NCBI RefSeq assembly: GCF_947179165.1
Contig: NC_077242.1
Span: 29,738,097 to 29,802,096, forward strand
Source: Solanum dulcamara
Taxonomy: Eukaryota > Streptophyta > Magnoliopsida > Solanales > Solanaceae
DNA length: 64,000 bases
Direction: 5' to 3'
The position numbers were made by a program, and so were the translations under genes. This document shows positions 12,060 through 23,700 of this stretch, piece after piece. The notes under the pieces are model-generated. The model was not told the origin of the DNA. It did no database searches and was given only the letters and a program-made list of their open reading frames with translations. Position 1 is the first letter of the stretch, and the number at the start of each line of letters is the position of its first letter.

Positions 12060-13720
12060 CTGGAGACAAAGAAAAAGTAGACCTTTTAGAACCGGGGAAG
12101 AAATCATTTAAAGCTGTGGACTGTAAATTTTAGAGAAAATATGCCATGTAAGCACAAGCAATGAATACAGACCCAGAATCCTAGCACACATACTGGGGAT
12201 ATCCCATTGTATACATTATTGAAGCCAAGAAAAAAGGGACAGCAAATTCACAAATGCATTGGATATCATTGCAAAGCTACACATAATGTACAGCTTCACA
12301 AATGCCTGATCACACAATTCCTGGGAAACAGGAATATGGATTTTAAAACTAGGTTAGAGCATACTTAATTGTGAAAGAAAAGAAGCTAGTGAAAAGAAAG
12401 TCACTTGTGTATGCTAAGTGCATCATAAACCAGAAATCACTTTAGCTAATAACTAAACCTTCCATGCCCTTGTTCCCCAAGAACACAAGTATAATCAGCA
12501 TCCACTACATTATGATTATACAAATTACTAAACTGATGTTGGTGCTCTCATTCTAGCATCATTTGTGTACCATTTGAACTGAAGAATGTTACGGATTTAG
12601 ACATCCATTTCTTTGAATAAATTACAGGTTTGATACTAAAGTATAAAAGATACACATATCTACACAAAACTAAAGTGCTTATGCATTCACAGAAACTATA
12701 AGTATATATAAGAATATGGAGAGAAGGGCACTTCTAGTCACCTGATCCTTAAACCCTCTGGAGAGCATTTCATCAGCCTCGTCCAATACAAACATCTTAA
12801 TGTAATCAGGGCGGAGAGACTGTCTTCTCAACATGTCAAATACACGTCCAGGTGTTCCCACAACAACATGAACCCCACTTGAAAGGATCCTTTGATCCTC
12901 ACGGACACTGGTACCTCCCACACAAGCATGAACCTTGACGCCAAGATAGTCTCCAAGTGCTCGCATGACCTTTTCAATTTGTTGTGCAAGCTCACGAGTA
13001 GGTGCCAAGACCAAAGCTTGGCAATCTAACAGTTCATAGTCCAGTTGTTGCAGAACTCCAGAACAAAAAGTAGCAGTCTTTCCTGTTCCAGACTGAGCCT
13101 GCTGAATGACATCAAGACCTTTGCAAAAAGGTACAATTCCCCTTTGCTGGATTGCTGAGGGTTTCTCAAAACCTACAAAGTTATACTTCAATATTAGATA
13201 GAGCTTATGAAATAGAAGATGACCTAAATATGAATATACTAACCCTTAACTATGACACATATGCACACGGCGGGAACAGAAGGCAAAACACTTCTTTTCT
13301 TCTTAATAAACTTTGCACAAGTCATGAACCAAAAAAGAAAAGCAGAAAAGATTTTTCAACTAACCATATGCATAAATGCCTCTCAGGAGGTTCTCCTTCA
13401 ATTCCATGGCATCAAAAGTATCATAAGCCTCGTCATGTGAGGTAAAAAACTCTTGCCCTTCAGCATTTAGCCTGCATCCACAATCAAAGAAGGATATGAT
13501 GTATGTATAACAAAAATTTAGTACTTTCCACCATGAGTAAAATAAACATTGTAACTCACAGGTATGCCTATGTGTAGATGAAGAAACTCATGAACAATAC
13601 CAAAACATTGAAAATGAGACAGCAAAAACATAATTGAGGCAATAGTACTCACAACTCTGTCATTTTTGAATCAAATTGACGAGCATCAAATTCGGATCCA
13701 TCTGGAGCTGCACCCACCAT
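11424..13720 (-). CDS. EIF4A3: eIF4A-III, DEAD-box RNA helicase of the exon junction complex
   Basis: Four coding exons, 13653-13720, 13365-13471, 12742-13172 and 11424-12059, join in frame to 413 codons plus TAA; every junction is GT-AG. In order the product shows motif I AQSGTGKT (84-91), PTRELA (116-121), TPGR (165-168), DEAD (189-192), SAT (220-222), ARGID (340-344) and HRIGRSGR (365-372), ending in VADLL. The N-terminal [20 protein letters not shown] and the phrase [20 protein letters not shown] identify eIF4A-III rather than the translation factor eIF4A. In the family it is the ATP-dependent RNA clamp of the exon junction complex in the nucleus and acts in nonsense-mediated decay and export. 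Length matches the usual 400-415. One oddity is Leu294 (RRKVDLLTD), where relatives I know have Trp. All motifs look intact and functional. Confidence 0.95.
12742..13172 (-). CDS. EIF4A3: eIF4A-III coding exon 3, residues 59-202
   Basis: Acceptor TTTGTAG at 13180-13173, donor CAG|GTGACT at 12741. It encodes [12 protein letters not shown] (Q motif), motif I, PTRELA, TPGR and the DEAD box. 431 bp, phase 1 entry, phase 0 exit. Confidence 0.95.
13365..13471 (-). CDS. EIF4A3: eIF4A-III coding exon 2, residues 23-59
   Basis: Acceptor GATGCAG, donor ATG|GTTAGT. The 107-bp exon encodes [20 protein letters not shown] and ends in RGIYAYG, just ahead of the Q motif. Confidence 0.93.
13653..13720 (-). 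CDS. EIF4A3: eIF4A-III coding exon 1, residues 1-22
   Basis: Start codon at 13720-13718 lies two bases after an acceptor TTTCTAG, so the ATG sits at the beginning of the second transcribed exon. Donor GTT|GTGAGT at 13652. 68 bp. Confidence 0.92.
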
Positions 13721-13722
13721 GC

Positions 13723-14756
13723 CTAGAAAGAATTCACATCACATTAGGACAAAGAAAGGGTTAGTGTGAACTTACATATTGTCAAAACATCTATAAACCA
13801 TAACACCGTAATTCCGCAACTGAAAAAAAACAAACCAAAGTAATCTAAAACATGTAGATTTTGGAGAATATCAAAAGAATGACATAACTAATTACTATCC
13901 CAGTCAGAACTACAACTTTGGTTTAGAAAAGAAAAACTACCACTTAGAGAATTACATTGTGTTCTCCAGTAGTTTTAAACAAACCAGTTCTTGATTTGGT
14001 TAAATGTGTCCAGCCAACATTAATAAGATCATTACCACTCTCAAGAAAACAAAACCCAGCATTAACAAGAACAACAAAACAATAGAAAGAATATCTATCA
14101 TGTACAAGCAAGCAAAATCAGCTTAAGATATTTATTTTGGTCACAAAAATAGAAAGCAACTCTCACACCACCTTAACTAGATTAGGTAGAACGCTAGAAG
14201 GAATAATCATCCATCACTTGTGTATTCAGATTTGTCAGCTCCAACATGGCAAGTTCAATGTACTTCACTAAAAAGTTTAGCACTTGCACAAAACAATGTT
14301 AGGTAAATTTTCTGCTTCCCCCATCCCTCCAAACATTATATAGATGCAACCTTCTATTTTACTACTCAAGTAAGAAATTGAGTGTGTGTATATATACTTA
14401 CATCAGTTCCATAAGAATAAAAAAACCAATCACATGAAAAAATGCCAATGTAGCATTCTGTTTTGAAGAGAATGTCAGCCATAACCACCTCTCTGCTCAA
14501 CAAACAAACAAAGACGAGGGAATCCTCTTCTACCTACTTGACAAACCATCAACTAAATCACCCACAAACAGTTTATAATAGATACATCTCCATCAAACTA
14601 AACAAAAAATTAAAGCATTCAATAATTTCATCTAGAGCAAAAAATCCCCCAAAAAATAAAATAAAATAGTGTTTGTTCTCTAAAAAGGCCATTGGAAATT
14701 CGAAAAGACAAAAAAAAAAAGAAGAAGCAAGAGTTACAAGGAAGAATGTAAGGTAC
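13723..14756 (-). other. EIF4A3: Intron in the 5' leader of eIF4A-III
   Basis: Donor CAG|GTACCT at 14756 and acceptor TTTCTAG at 13723 delimit a leader intron of about 1.03 kb. Such leader introns are frequent in highly expressed plant genes and may enhance expression. No gene or mobile element was seen inside it. Confidence 0.75.
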
Positions 14757-14830
14757 CTGAAGAAGAGATGAGAAAGAGGAGGAGTTGGTTCTGTGTGAGT
14801 AAAGACAAGTTCCAAAGAGACAAAATATAC
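14757..14830 (-). other. EIF4A3: Non-coding first exon of eIF4A-III (5' end approximate)
   Basis: The pyrimidine-rich leader (rich in CTCCTCTTTC) ends at CAG just before the donor at 14756. The transcription start is not visible directly; the upper limit is set by a TATA-like word on the minus strand at about 14823-14829 and is therefore approximate. Confidence 0.55.
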
Positions 14831-14930
14831 TTCAATTGTGTGAGTTAGGGTTTTTCCATTACAATTTCTACAAATGTTTTCCTCTTCTGACCAATATGCC
14901 CCTTACGCTCAATTACACGTGGCGGCTTCC
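14831..14930 (-). promoter_or_regulatory. EIF4A3: eIF4A-III promoter with telo-box and G-box/ABRE word
   Basis: On the minus strand, AAACCCTAA (telo-box, 14845-14853) lies immediately upstream of the leader, and the ACACGTGGC word (G-box/ABRE core) is at 14915-14923. Telo-boxes are established in promoters of plant translation and ribosomal genes. Function here is inferred from sequence and position. Confidence 0.5.
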
Positions 14931-15400
14931 TACATACGAACATTTAAGGTTGTCTTAAACAACAATAAAAATGTTGTACGTAAAAATAAAATTTGATAAA
15001 ATAATAAATAAAAAATAGTCCAAAGTTGCCCTACAAACTATAGTATAATTGGGAGAGTCCAACCAAAATCGATAAATTGTACTATTATTTATTTTAGTAA
15101 ATAAATGATTTTATTCATTAATCAAACAAGAGAGTCATTGCATAAGGGGTTTTAACCTAGACAACACAATATTTCGTTTCTTTCAAATACAGAAATAACA
15201 AAAGTAGTACAATATTAAGTTTTTAAAAATATCAAGCTCCCATTTTTTTTTTTTGCTAACTAGTCTGCTACTTCATTAGCCTTTCTATATATATATGTGC
15301 TTGATTGGTGCTTTCCTACTTCATGTAGTAGGTATTTGCAATCGTCAATTAAATTTTGATAGAAACGTTATGTTGTATTTGTTTGAATAAAGAAGAAAAA
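14931..15400. other. AT-rich spacer
   Basis: No gene, RNA gene or bounded mobile element is visible. Confidence 0.5.
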
Positions 15401-15802
15401 TGTCAAAATTGTGGGCATTTGGTTGGTGAAAGTCAAGAAAGGAGGCTAATTATTTTCATATTTTTTTGTCAAATATGGTGGCATAAATGTGTTCATAAGC
15501 ACCAACCATACCTCTAAATTGCCTATAAATAGGCATCTTCATCATTAACACAACATCACCAAAAATTCAATTCTTTGTATACTAGAGGAGAGGTTTAGAA
15601 ATAATTCTCTTGAAGATCTCCTTGGGAATAGTATTTTAGGAATTGAGGTGTGTGAGAGAAATATTGTGTATTATATGATTGTAACAATATTCATATAGTA
15701 AATATTTTTCTGGGTGGTCCGTGATTTTTCCCGCACTAGGTTTTCACGTTAAATCTTGTGTTGTTGTTATTCTCTTTAAATTTATCTGTTATTATTTTCT
15801 GC
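15401..15802 (+). mobile_element. Copia-like LTR fragment
   Basis: The segment begins TGTCAAAATTGTGGGCATTT, has a strong TATA box (CCTATAAATAGGC, about 15520-15532) and a typical U5-like tail (GTCCGTGATTTTTCCCGCAC at 15717-15736, then CACGTTAAATCTTGTGTT). No target duplication, primer site or coding domain follows, so it is a truncated or solo LTR with approximate ends. Confidence 0.5.
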
Positions 15803-17668
15803 CTGAAGATGATCCGAAAGGGACGAAAATTAGTTGGTGTTTTTGCCAAACACATTATAGGGGCATTAAGTTGTTTTGTAAAGCTAGTTCTAGACCATGG
15901 AGCAATGTCAAGGCTTTCATGTAGATGTTAGTGCCATAATGTATTTCCATGTTAAAATCTATGACCCATGGATTTGCAAGTTTCATATATATTGAGTTTG
16001 AAGACATTCTTATCTAGCATTTTCTATTTGATGTAGATAGTGCTCTTTATCCTATTGAGGAAATTTTTACTAGTTATAAGCTTGTATTCCAGAAACTTGT
16101 TAGTATTAAATTGACAATTGCACTAAATTGGTAAATCAAGAAAAAATTGATTAGTGATTTAATTTGATATTAATTTTTTTTTATTATAATTGATTTGATT
16201 TAACTTTAATTAAAAAGAAATCAAATCACCAATATTATGTGTATGCTTTTAAAAATATTTTATACTTTAGAATATTTATATTAATGTAATTTTTAAGTAT
16301 ACATACTTTTTGTTTATTTAACATATTATTTTAGGCTTTGAACTTATAAATTTGAATGGTCCAATAAGTTTATTATAAATTATAACTCATAGATATTAAT
16401 AACTCAAATAAACTCCAAATCAAATCATGCCCATTTGTATTCTCTTATTAATAGTACTTGTTTAATAAATATTTATGATATTTATTGTTGGTGAAATTAA
16501 ATTTTAACGTAATGTCAAGACTCGTCATATTTTGTGTTAATCGCCATATAATTGTTGATTTTACTAGAACAAAAAGAAATATTTTGGGAGAATTAGTTAC
16601 GTTTTTTTATGTTGTGAAGACCTTATTGGAAAAATAATAATAATTAAAAAGTCAAACCAATTAAATGTTTATTGGTTTGATTTGACTTATGTATTTTAAA
16701 GAATAATTAGTTTGACTTGATAAATGAAAAATTCAAACTAAGCAGATATACGTACACCCCTAGTTACAAATACAATTAGTTTGTTATACCATTCAACAAT
16801 CCAAAACACAAATAACTTGTAACACAAAATTATGATTTGACGTAATTTTATTTGAAAACCAAAGAGAAGGGGGCGGAGAGGGTATCCTTGGAAACTCGTC
16901 CTTCTTTTTTATACTGAGGGAACAATAATGGGGTTACTTTTATTTTATAATTATTTCATCCCTAAATAATTTTTTGTCCAAGCACTCCTATAAATTTGGT
17001 GTTACTCCACCGCAAAGGGGTGCAAGTTGTTTCCTTTTTATTTAACTATCTGAATTTATAACTCACTAATTAAAATTTGCATCACGTAAATTTCTCTATT
17101 CTCAGTGCTCATTTCTTGTCTTCCTATCTCCCGAGTCAAAAAATTTATTCACCAAGATGATAATCTCACAAGTATAGATTCACCACTTGTAATTTTAGTT
17201 CTATGTTCTTACAGTAATATATGAAGAAATAAATGGTCATCTAAGTTTTCATCAATTTGGACCAAAGTGTCGCTTTAGAAACTGTGATAAATGACGGTAT
17301 ATGCGATATTATGATTTTCTTAATGGGTGTCCTAAAACCTTAAACAACACTTATTTTGGACTTGAAAAAAGTAATGTTTCATTTTTTATGGCAATAGTTG
17401 CTTCATAGTGGTACTTCATCATATGTACACCTCACTTCACTAGAAAAAAACTCAAATATTTGTTAGTTGTAGTCCCTCCCCAAAGCTGATGATACAGGGC
17501 TAAATTTCATTTTTGAAGTGAAACTCATATAGCTTGTTGCAAGTACATGGTGACCAAGCTTTTTCCAGAGAAAAAGTTGGTTTTCCTTAACCATGGCATC
17601 TCACTAACAAGTTTCTTTGCAGGCAATTTTTTCCTGTCTCGACTGCATCATCTAACAATGTCCCAAAG
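15803..17668. other. Spacer between eIF4A-III and THO6
   Basis: AT-rich sequence. The 16630-16760 part ends in ACACCCCTAG, resembling a hAT-type terminus, but the opposite end was not found. The 3' untranslated end of THO6 must lie just left of 17669. No gene was recognised. Confidence 0.45.
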
Positions 17669-17785
17669 TTAAATAAGCTGCATTGGCAGTGCCTTCTGAA
17701 CTTCTCTGCACTGGAATGTGCACAAATGACTACCAAACTGTGACACAATATCCACTATACCTCCGTAACCAGCTACTGCTGTGAC
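17669..17785 (-). CDS. THO6: THO6 exon 13 (last), residues 340-377 and stop
   Basis: Acceptor ACTTTCAG; encodes [20 protein letters not shown] and [18 protein letters not shown], then TAA at 17671-17669. The phrase [19 protein letters not shown] is diagnostic of THO6. Confidence 0.94.
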   Translation of the reverse strand, partial: VTAVAGYGGIVDIVSQFGSHLCTFQCREVQKALPMQLI

Positions 17786-20700
17786 CTGAAAGTAATGTAC
17801 AAGTGGAAGTATGTTTGAGTTATGATAACCAATAATGATGATTAAATGTACTATCCTTCCTGCCACAATGGCGATTCAACTTCAGTTTTGGTGTATATGG
17901 TATTTCTAGTGTTTTGTACAAAAGAAGAAAAAAAAAGAGGAGTAGAATTTCAAATCCACCTAAAAAAATGCCGATCACACTTGTGCAAATATAAAGTGTT
18001 TGGTATCAGCAAACTAAATAAAAGTAGTCGCTTACCCCTGAAGGATGTACAGAAACGGAAAACAATGACTGAGGAGCACATGGTATCTGTGAAATAATAT
18101 CTCCATTCAGGTCAAAGCGACTAAGTAGTGGCTCTGCTCCAACTGCTAAAACCTGAAAGGAAAATTAAAGCTCCTTAGGCAAAAAGGAACTGGAAATATC
18201 CAAAAAAACAATTGATGGAATTAGTTACTCCCACTAGAATGGTGGATTGAAGACTGCAATCAGCTAGATTGACCTTATTAAGTCCACAAGCACAAAAACG
18301 AGAGGGCAGCATTTATGAAAAATGGAAACATTAAGCACAGAAAATTATACTATACTACTAGCATGACAAAGAACAGAAGTCAAAATAGTTCAAAGAGTTG
18401 AAATATTTGGAAGACTAGAGTTTGTTGAGATAGAATATAATTAATAAATAGAGTGTACTCAGCTTCAGTTTTTAGATGAGATTGATCACACATTTCAACA
18501 TAGTATTAGAGAAAACATAAGTTTTGAGTTAGAGTCTCACCACCATCCACTATCACAAAAAGTTCACGTGTTTGGGTCATAAAACAAATTCAAGCCCACA
18601 TGTGAGGGGCTGCACTGAGATATAATATAAATTAAGCAAATAACTGTCTGCTCTCACTAACAATTTAAGCTTTTCGATGAGATAGTCATTCACTTCAAAA
18701 TACTCAAAGCTCTTAGCTGTCACCAATAGCTTTACTTATCTAGAGTGCTTTCTGATATATACATATATTACCACTTCAATGCAATTCTCTTTCATACAGT
18801 TATAGTGCACCGAAGAATTGTTGTTATTATCTTCTTCCCCACGCCCTCCCCCCTTTCTAAAAGAATTTAATTTGTATTTTCTTGATAAGTCTATTTCTTT
18901 TCCCTTTAACTTTTGGTTCGTAGCTGGCCATGCAAAGGTGAGGCATGAGTTGCGCCTTTACCCTCCTTCAACAAGTAGTACACTTCAGTTCTAAACTACT
19001 TGGGATCAATTATATGAATCGTATGTAAACATTCTGCTCAATTTTTGGTCCATTTCATTCCATAACTTCATTAAATGTCTTTGAGACAAAAGTAGCATCA
19101 ATTCTCTGAATCTCACATATATCGATCTACAATTATCTGACCAAACTAAAACTTCTGGAGAACACCAGACTAAGGTAAGAGTAGCAACTTCCTCCCATAG
19201 TAACTCCTCATTTTGTTGAATCTCCATTTTAGTTTTATGCATTTACATCTTCATCTGTTATGCCAATTTCTTAAAAGACTTCACGTAGATATCTGAATTG
19301 TTTGCATTTTGGCACCACAATTTCATCTGGATTCACGTCGATTTCATTATTATGCAAACTGGACTTGTACTACACATATTTTTTCCTACTTCTACTTATC
19401 TTAAAACCCTAACTCTTCAGAGTATTTTTCCATAGTTCATGTTGTTGGTCGATTCCCGCACTAGTTTCATCATTTAGCATAACAGCATTTGCTTGTCGCA
19501 TACACCAAGAAAATCTATCTTGTATATCAGTTGTTAGTTCATCCATAATTTAGGTAAAATGTACGGGCTCTCAAGGATGATCCTTAGTATAAACCCATGG
19601 TTATGAGAAATTTCTCATCTCTTTTCACTTTTCTCACACTGTGTGACGGATTCTTTGAAAATAACCTTTATGACGAAAATGTATTTAGTAAGAATTCCTT
19701 TGTGTTTCAATACCCACCGGAAACATATCTTTGCATTCTATTGTACTCAGGGGCGAAGCTAGGTAGGGCTTTATAATGTGTTTACATGATCAAAATTATT
19801 CTTTTAAGTATATATATTAGATGTTGAACCACCTTCAGCTTCTTCGTGTGTTATTTCTTCATATTTTGAATCCCTTAATGAAAATTTTGGTCCCAGCCAC
19901 TGATTGTACACTTTCTCCAAATCAGAGTATCATGTGAAGATTCTTCTTCCATTTCCTATAGATTTAGTTCTATCTTTTTAACAAATACAAAATCTCTTTG
20001 TAGATCTATCGGTATAAATCAGAACTGGTTATCTGTATAGTGTTGTATCAATGCTCTCATCATTCTTCCCATGATTTCATCATATGAATCATAAGTTTAT
20101 TATCACGATAGCAAGCACAATGTTGAATATCTTATTTCTTATTTATTTATTGTAATCAAAGAACTTTCCTCACCCGTTTAGCATCTTTCTAATGTTTAAT
20201 ATAACATTGAATATTTTGGTAAGCTACACACTAGTCCAATGTACAACAACAACAACAACAACAACCCAGTGAAATCCCACAACATGGGGTCTGGGGAGGG
20301 TAGAATGTACGCAGACCTTACTCCTACCAAGGTAGGACGGCTGTTTCCTGGAGACCCTCGGCTCAGTAAAAGCATAAATGCATAAAAAAAATGTTAGATA
20401 AGAATAGGAAATTAAAAGCTTTATGAGAAAAACAACAAACAAATAACGAATAGATTACAAATAAATAAATACAAATAACAAATAATGATTAAATAAATAA
20501 TGATAGCGTCACAGGTTCAATAGAGTAATCAAAGCATAGAAAGTAATAAATAATAACATAAATAACAGAAATCAGAATTCACAGCGCAAGAGATCGTAAT
20601 GCACTACTACGCCTATGAATAGAGAAGAATAACGAGGCTATGAACTAGCATTCTACCCTAATATGGGTCCTCCACACCCTCCTATCTAAGGTCATGTCCT

Positions 20701-23700
20701 CCGTAAGCTGTAACTGTGCCATGTCCTGTCTAATCACCTCTCCCCAATACTTTTTCGGCCTACCCCTACCTCTTCTGTAACCATCCATGGCCAGCCTCTC
20801 ACACCTCCGCACTGGGGCATCTGTGTCTCTCCTCTTCACATGTCCATACCATCTCAGTCGCATTTCCCGCATCTTGTCTTCCACCAAGGCCACTCCTACC
20901 TTGTCCCGAATAACCTCATTTCTAATCCTGTCGCTCCTGGTGTGCCCACACATCCATCTCAGCATTCTCATCTCAACAACTTTCATCTTTTGAATGTGAG
21001 AAGTCTTAACTGGCCAACACTCCGCCCCATACAGCATAGCCGGTCTAACCACCACTTTGTAGAACTTGCCCTTAAGTTTTGGTGGCACATTCTTGTCACA
21101 CAACACTCCGGAAGCGAGCCTCCATTTCATCCACCCTACCCCAATACGATGTGTGACATCATCGTCAATCAGTCCAATGTATGTGAGGTAATTCAGTACT
21201 TTTATAGGGACACCATTTGAACCATAGGCTTCTCTCTCACATTTTTCATGACCTAATTCTTCAAGTGTAGATGAGGTGTTTGTCTTGCTTGGATGTATGT
21301 ACATCTATAAGCATCATCCTGATTCCAGTTTAGCAATTGATCATAATACAACAACAAACCCACTGTAATCACATAGTTAGGGTCTAGGGAGGATAGAATG
21401 TATGCAGACTTTATCCCTACCTTGAGAAGGTAGATACGTTGTTTTCAATAGACCCTCCACTCAAAGAACGAGAAAAAAAAAGAGGCAGTAGAAACAAGAA
21501 GAAGATAAGAAATAGCCGAGGCTAAAGGAACATTTAGTAATAGAAATCTGGAAAAAAGAAACCTGAAAAACAAGAAGAATACTGATACACAGAGAAATGG
21601 AAAGAAATATGTCTAACTACCTACTAACCCTATATCCTAATTCTCAACCTCCATACCTTCCTATTTGGCCCATTTTCTCACTAAACGAAAGGGCCAGACG
21701 AGGAACCGCTTCCCCCATTGCACGCGGCAACGTTGGGCGCTTTAGACCATCTCCAACCCCTCCGTTATTTACTCTCTAAACTCTATATATGGAGGAAAAA
21801 AGATAGATATAACCATCTCCAACCCCCCTCTAATTTACTCTCTAAACTATATATATAGAGGGGTGAATAATTTGGAGAACTACTATTAATCCTCTCTATT
21901 TCATTTTTTAAATATTTTATTATTATTTATATTATATAACATTTGAAATTTAACATATTATAAATCATATAAGATCATTAATTAAGTCTCTAATATTCGT
22001 AATTATAATTATTTTTCACTATGAAACATGCACAAAATTTTGCAATTATCGGTAGGCTATCACGTCTTTGGAGAAAGGAAGTGCTACATGATATGATGAC
22101 TACATGATAATCGACGATGAGCGTGATCTTAAATATTCGTCACTTTACATGTATTATAGTGCACAACATGATAATCGAGGATGAGCATGATCTTAATGCA
22201 CCAATTCAAGATACTTCGAAAGTTCCATCTCCAACTACAAAAATGGTGGTAGATGAAAATCTCGAATTTGAACAATTTTTAGCTAGACATAACAAAATTA
22301 AGGGCAAAAATGTTCATTTTGAACTCTGTAATGTATTAACAGAGCATTTATAGGAGCAACCTAATATCTTGAAAGTTGAGCATTTATGTAAAATTTTACC
22401 ATGATGTACTATTTATTTAAGGGAAAAGGGTCAAAAATCCCTTAAACTATGTGAAATGAACAAAAATATCCTCCGATTGTAGTTTGGTTCAAAAATGTTT
22501 GCCGTCAATACTTTGGTCCAAAAATGCCCTTACTGTCGATAGTTTGGTTTAGAAATACCCCTATTATTACTAAATGTGTCAAAAATGCATTTTTTGAATA
22601 AATATATTATTTCTTTTCATTTTAAACACATCTTGTTTCGAATAAAAAATTGCTTTTAAAAAACTCTATTCTTGTTTTTTTCTTTTAAAACCACTTTAAC
22701 CGATAAAAATGAATGATTTTTTTTTTCTTCTTAATCTCATTTTATCAATTAAAATAGAATAATTTTAGGGATAATTATTGTTATACCCCCCAAAAAGAAA
22801 ATTATTTATCATTGAATACCTCATTACTTTCATACCCCTTATTTTTAACTATTTCGCGCATTTGATACCACGAGAGTATATAATATACTCTGATTGTATC
22901 AAACAGTTTCGTTGAAGCACTGTCTCTTCCTTCTTGATACCATTAGAGTATATATATACTCTCATGGTATCAAACGTGTATTTATGCCAGTGCCCCTTCT
23001 CTTGTTCCTTTTTGATACCATCAAAGTATATTATACTCTAATAGTATTAAGAAGAAACTGTTTGATAAATTGCTTGATACCATCAGGGTATAATATACTC
23101 TGATGGTATCAAAGAGGAGCAGTGATATTGACGTCAGCATGACGTTATGCGCGAAATTAAAAGACAAAAAGTGGGGCAAGAGCGTAAATATTTTGGGTCA
23201 TGAATCTGTTAAGGGTAAATAGTTTGAGTTGGGTCCAATTTGAGTAAATATTTTCACAATTGGTCTATTAGGTGTAATTTTCCCATAATTTTATGTACCC
23301 TTTTAACGGATAATTTATATCATATATATAAGATCATAAACCCATCATTAATTTTTATTTAGATAACAATAAAAAATAATTTTAATAAACTATGAAGTAT
23401 TTTTATATTATAATTTTTTTCGAATTGAAGTAGGATAAATATTTGCTAATAGAAAAATATAATTAGGAAAATTATGAGTTCAAAAAGAAAATAAATAATA
23501 TATTTATTTGGAAAAAGAGCATTTTTGACCCATTCAGTAATAATAAGGGCATTTTTAAACCAAACTATTGACGGCAAGCGCAATTTTGGACCAAACTATA
23601 AACGGAGACATTTTTGTTCATTTCACATCGTTTAAGGGCATTTTGACCCTTTTCCTATATTTAATGGTATTTCCTCAATGATTTCATGTTTATTTGAATT

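Larger units (their letters stand above)
22421..23655. mobile_element. Mutator-like element with long inverted ends, nested in the Harbinger element
   Basis: About 150-180 bp at each end are inverted copies, starting GGGAAAAGGGTCAAAAATCC on the left and GGAAAAGGGTCAAAATGCCC on the right (reversed). Flanking 9-mers TTTATTTAA (22412-22420) and TATATTTAA (23656-23664) agree at eight of nine positions, as for Mutator insertions. No transposase is encoded. Confidence 0.75.

Noticed and set aside
16630..16765. hAT-type MITE ending in ACACCCCTAG
   Set aside because: Only one terminus was found and no target duplication, so no element was called.
20244..20265. (CAA)n as an independent microsatellite
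   Set aside because: It is the tail of the RTE element, bounded by the target duplication.
20787..21220. Plus-strand frames of 68 and 126 codons
   Set aside because: Antisense shadows of the RTE LINE coding strand.
22861..23112. CRISPR-like array
   Set aside because: The repeats are palindromes of an intronic transposon in a plant genome, with irregular spacing and no associated genes.
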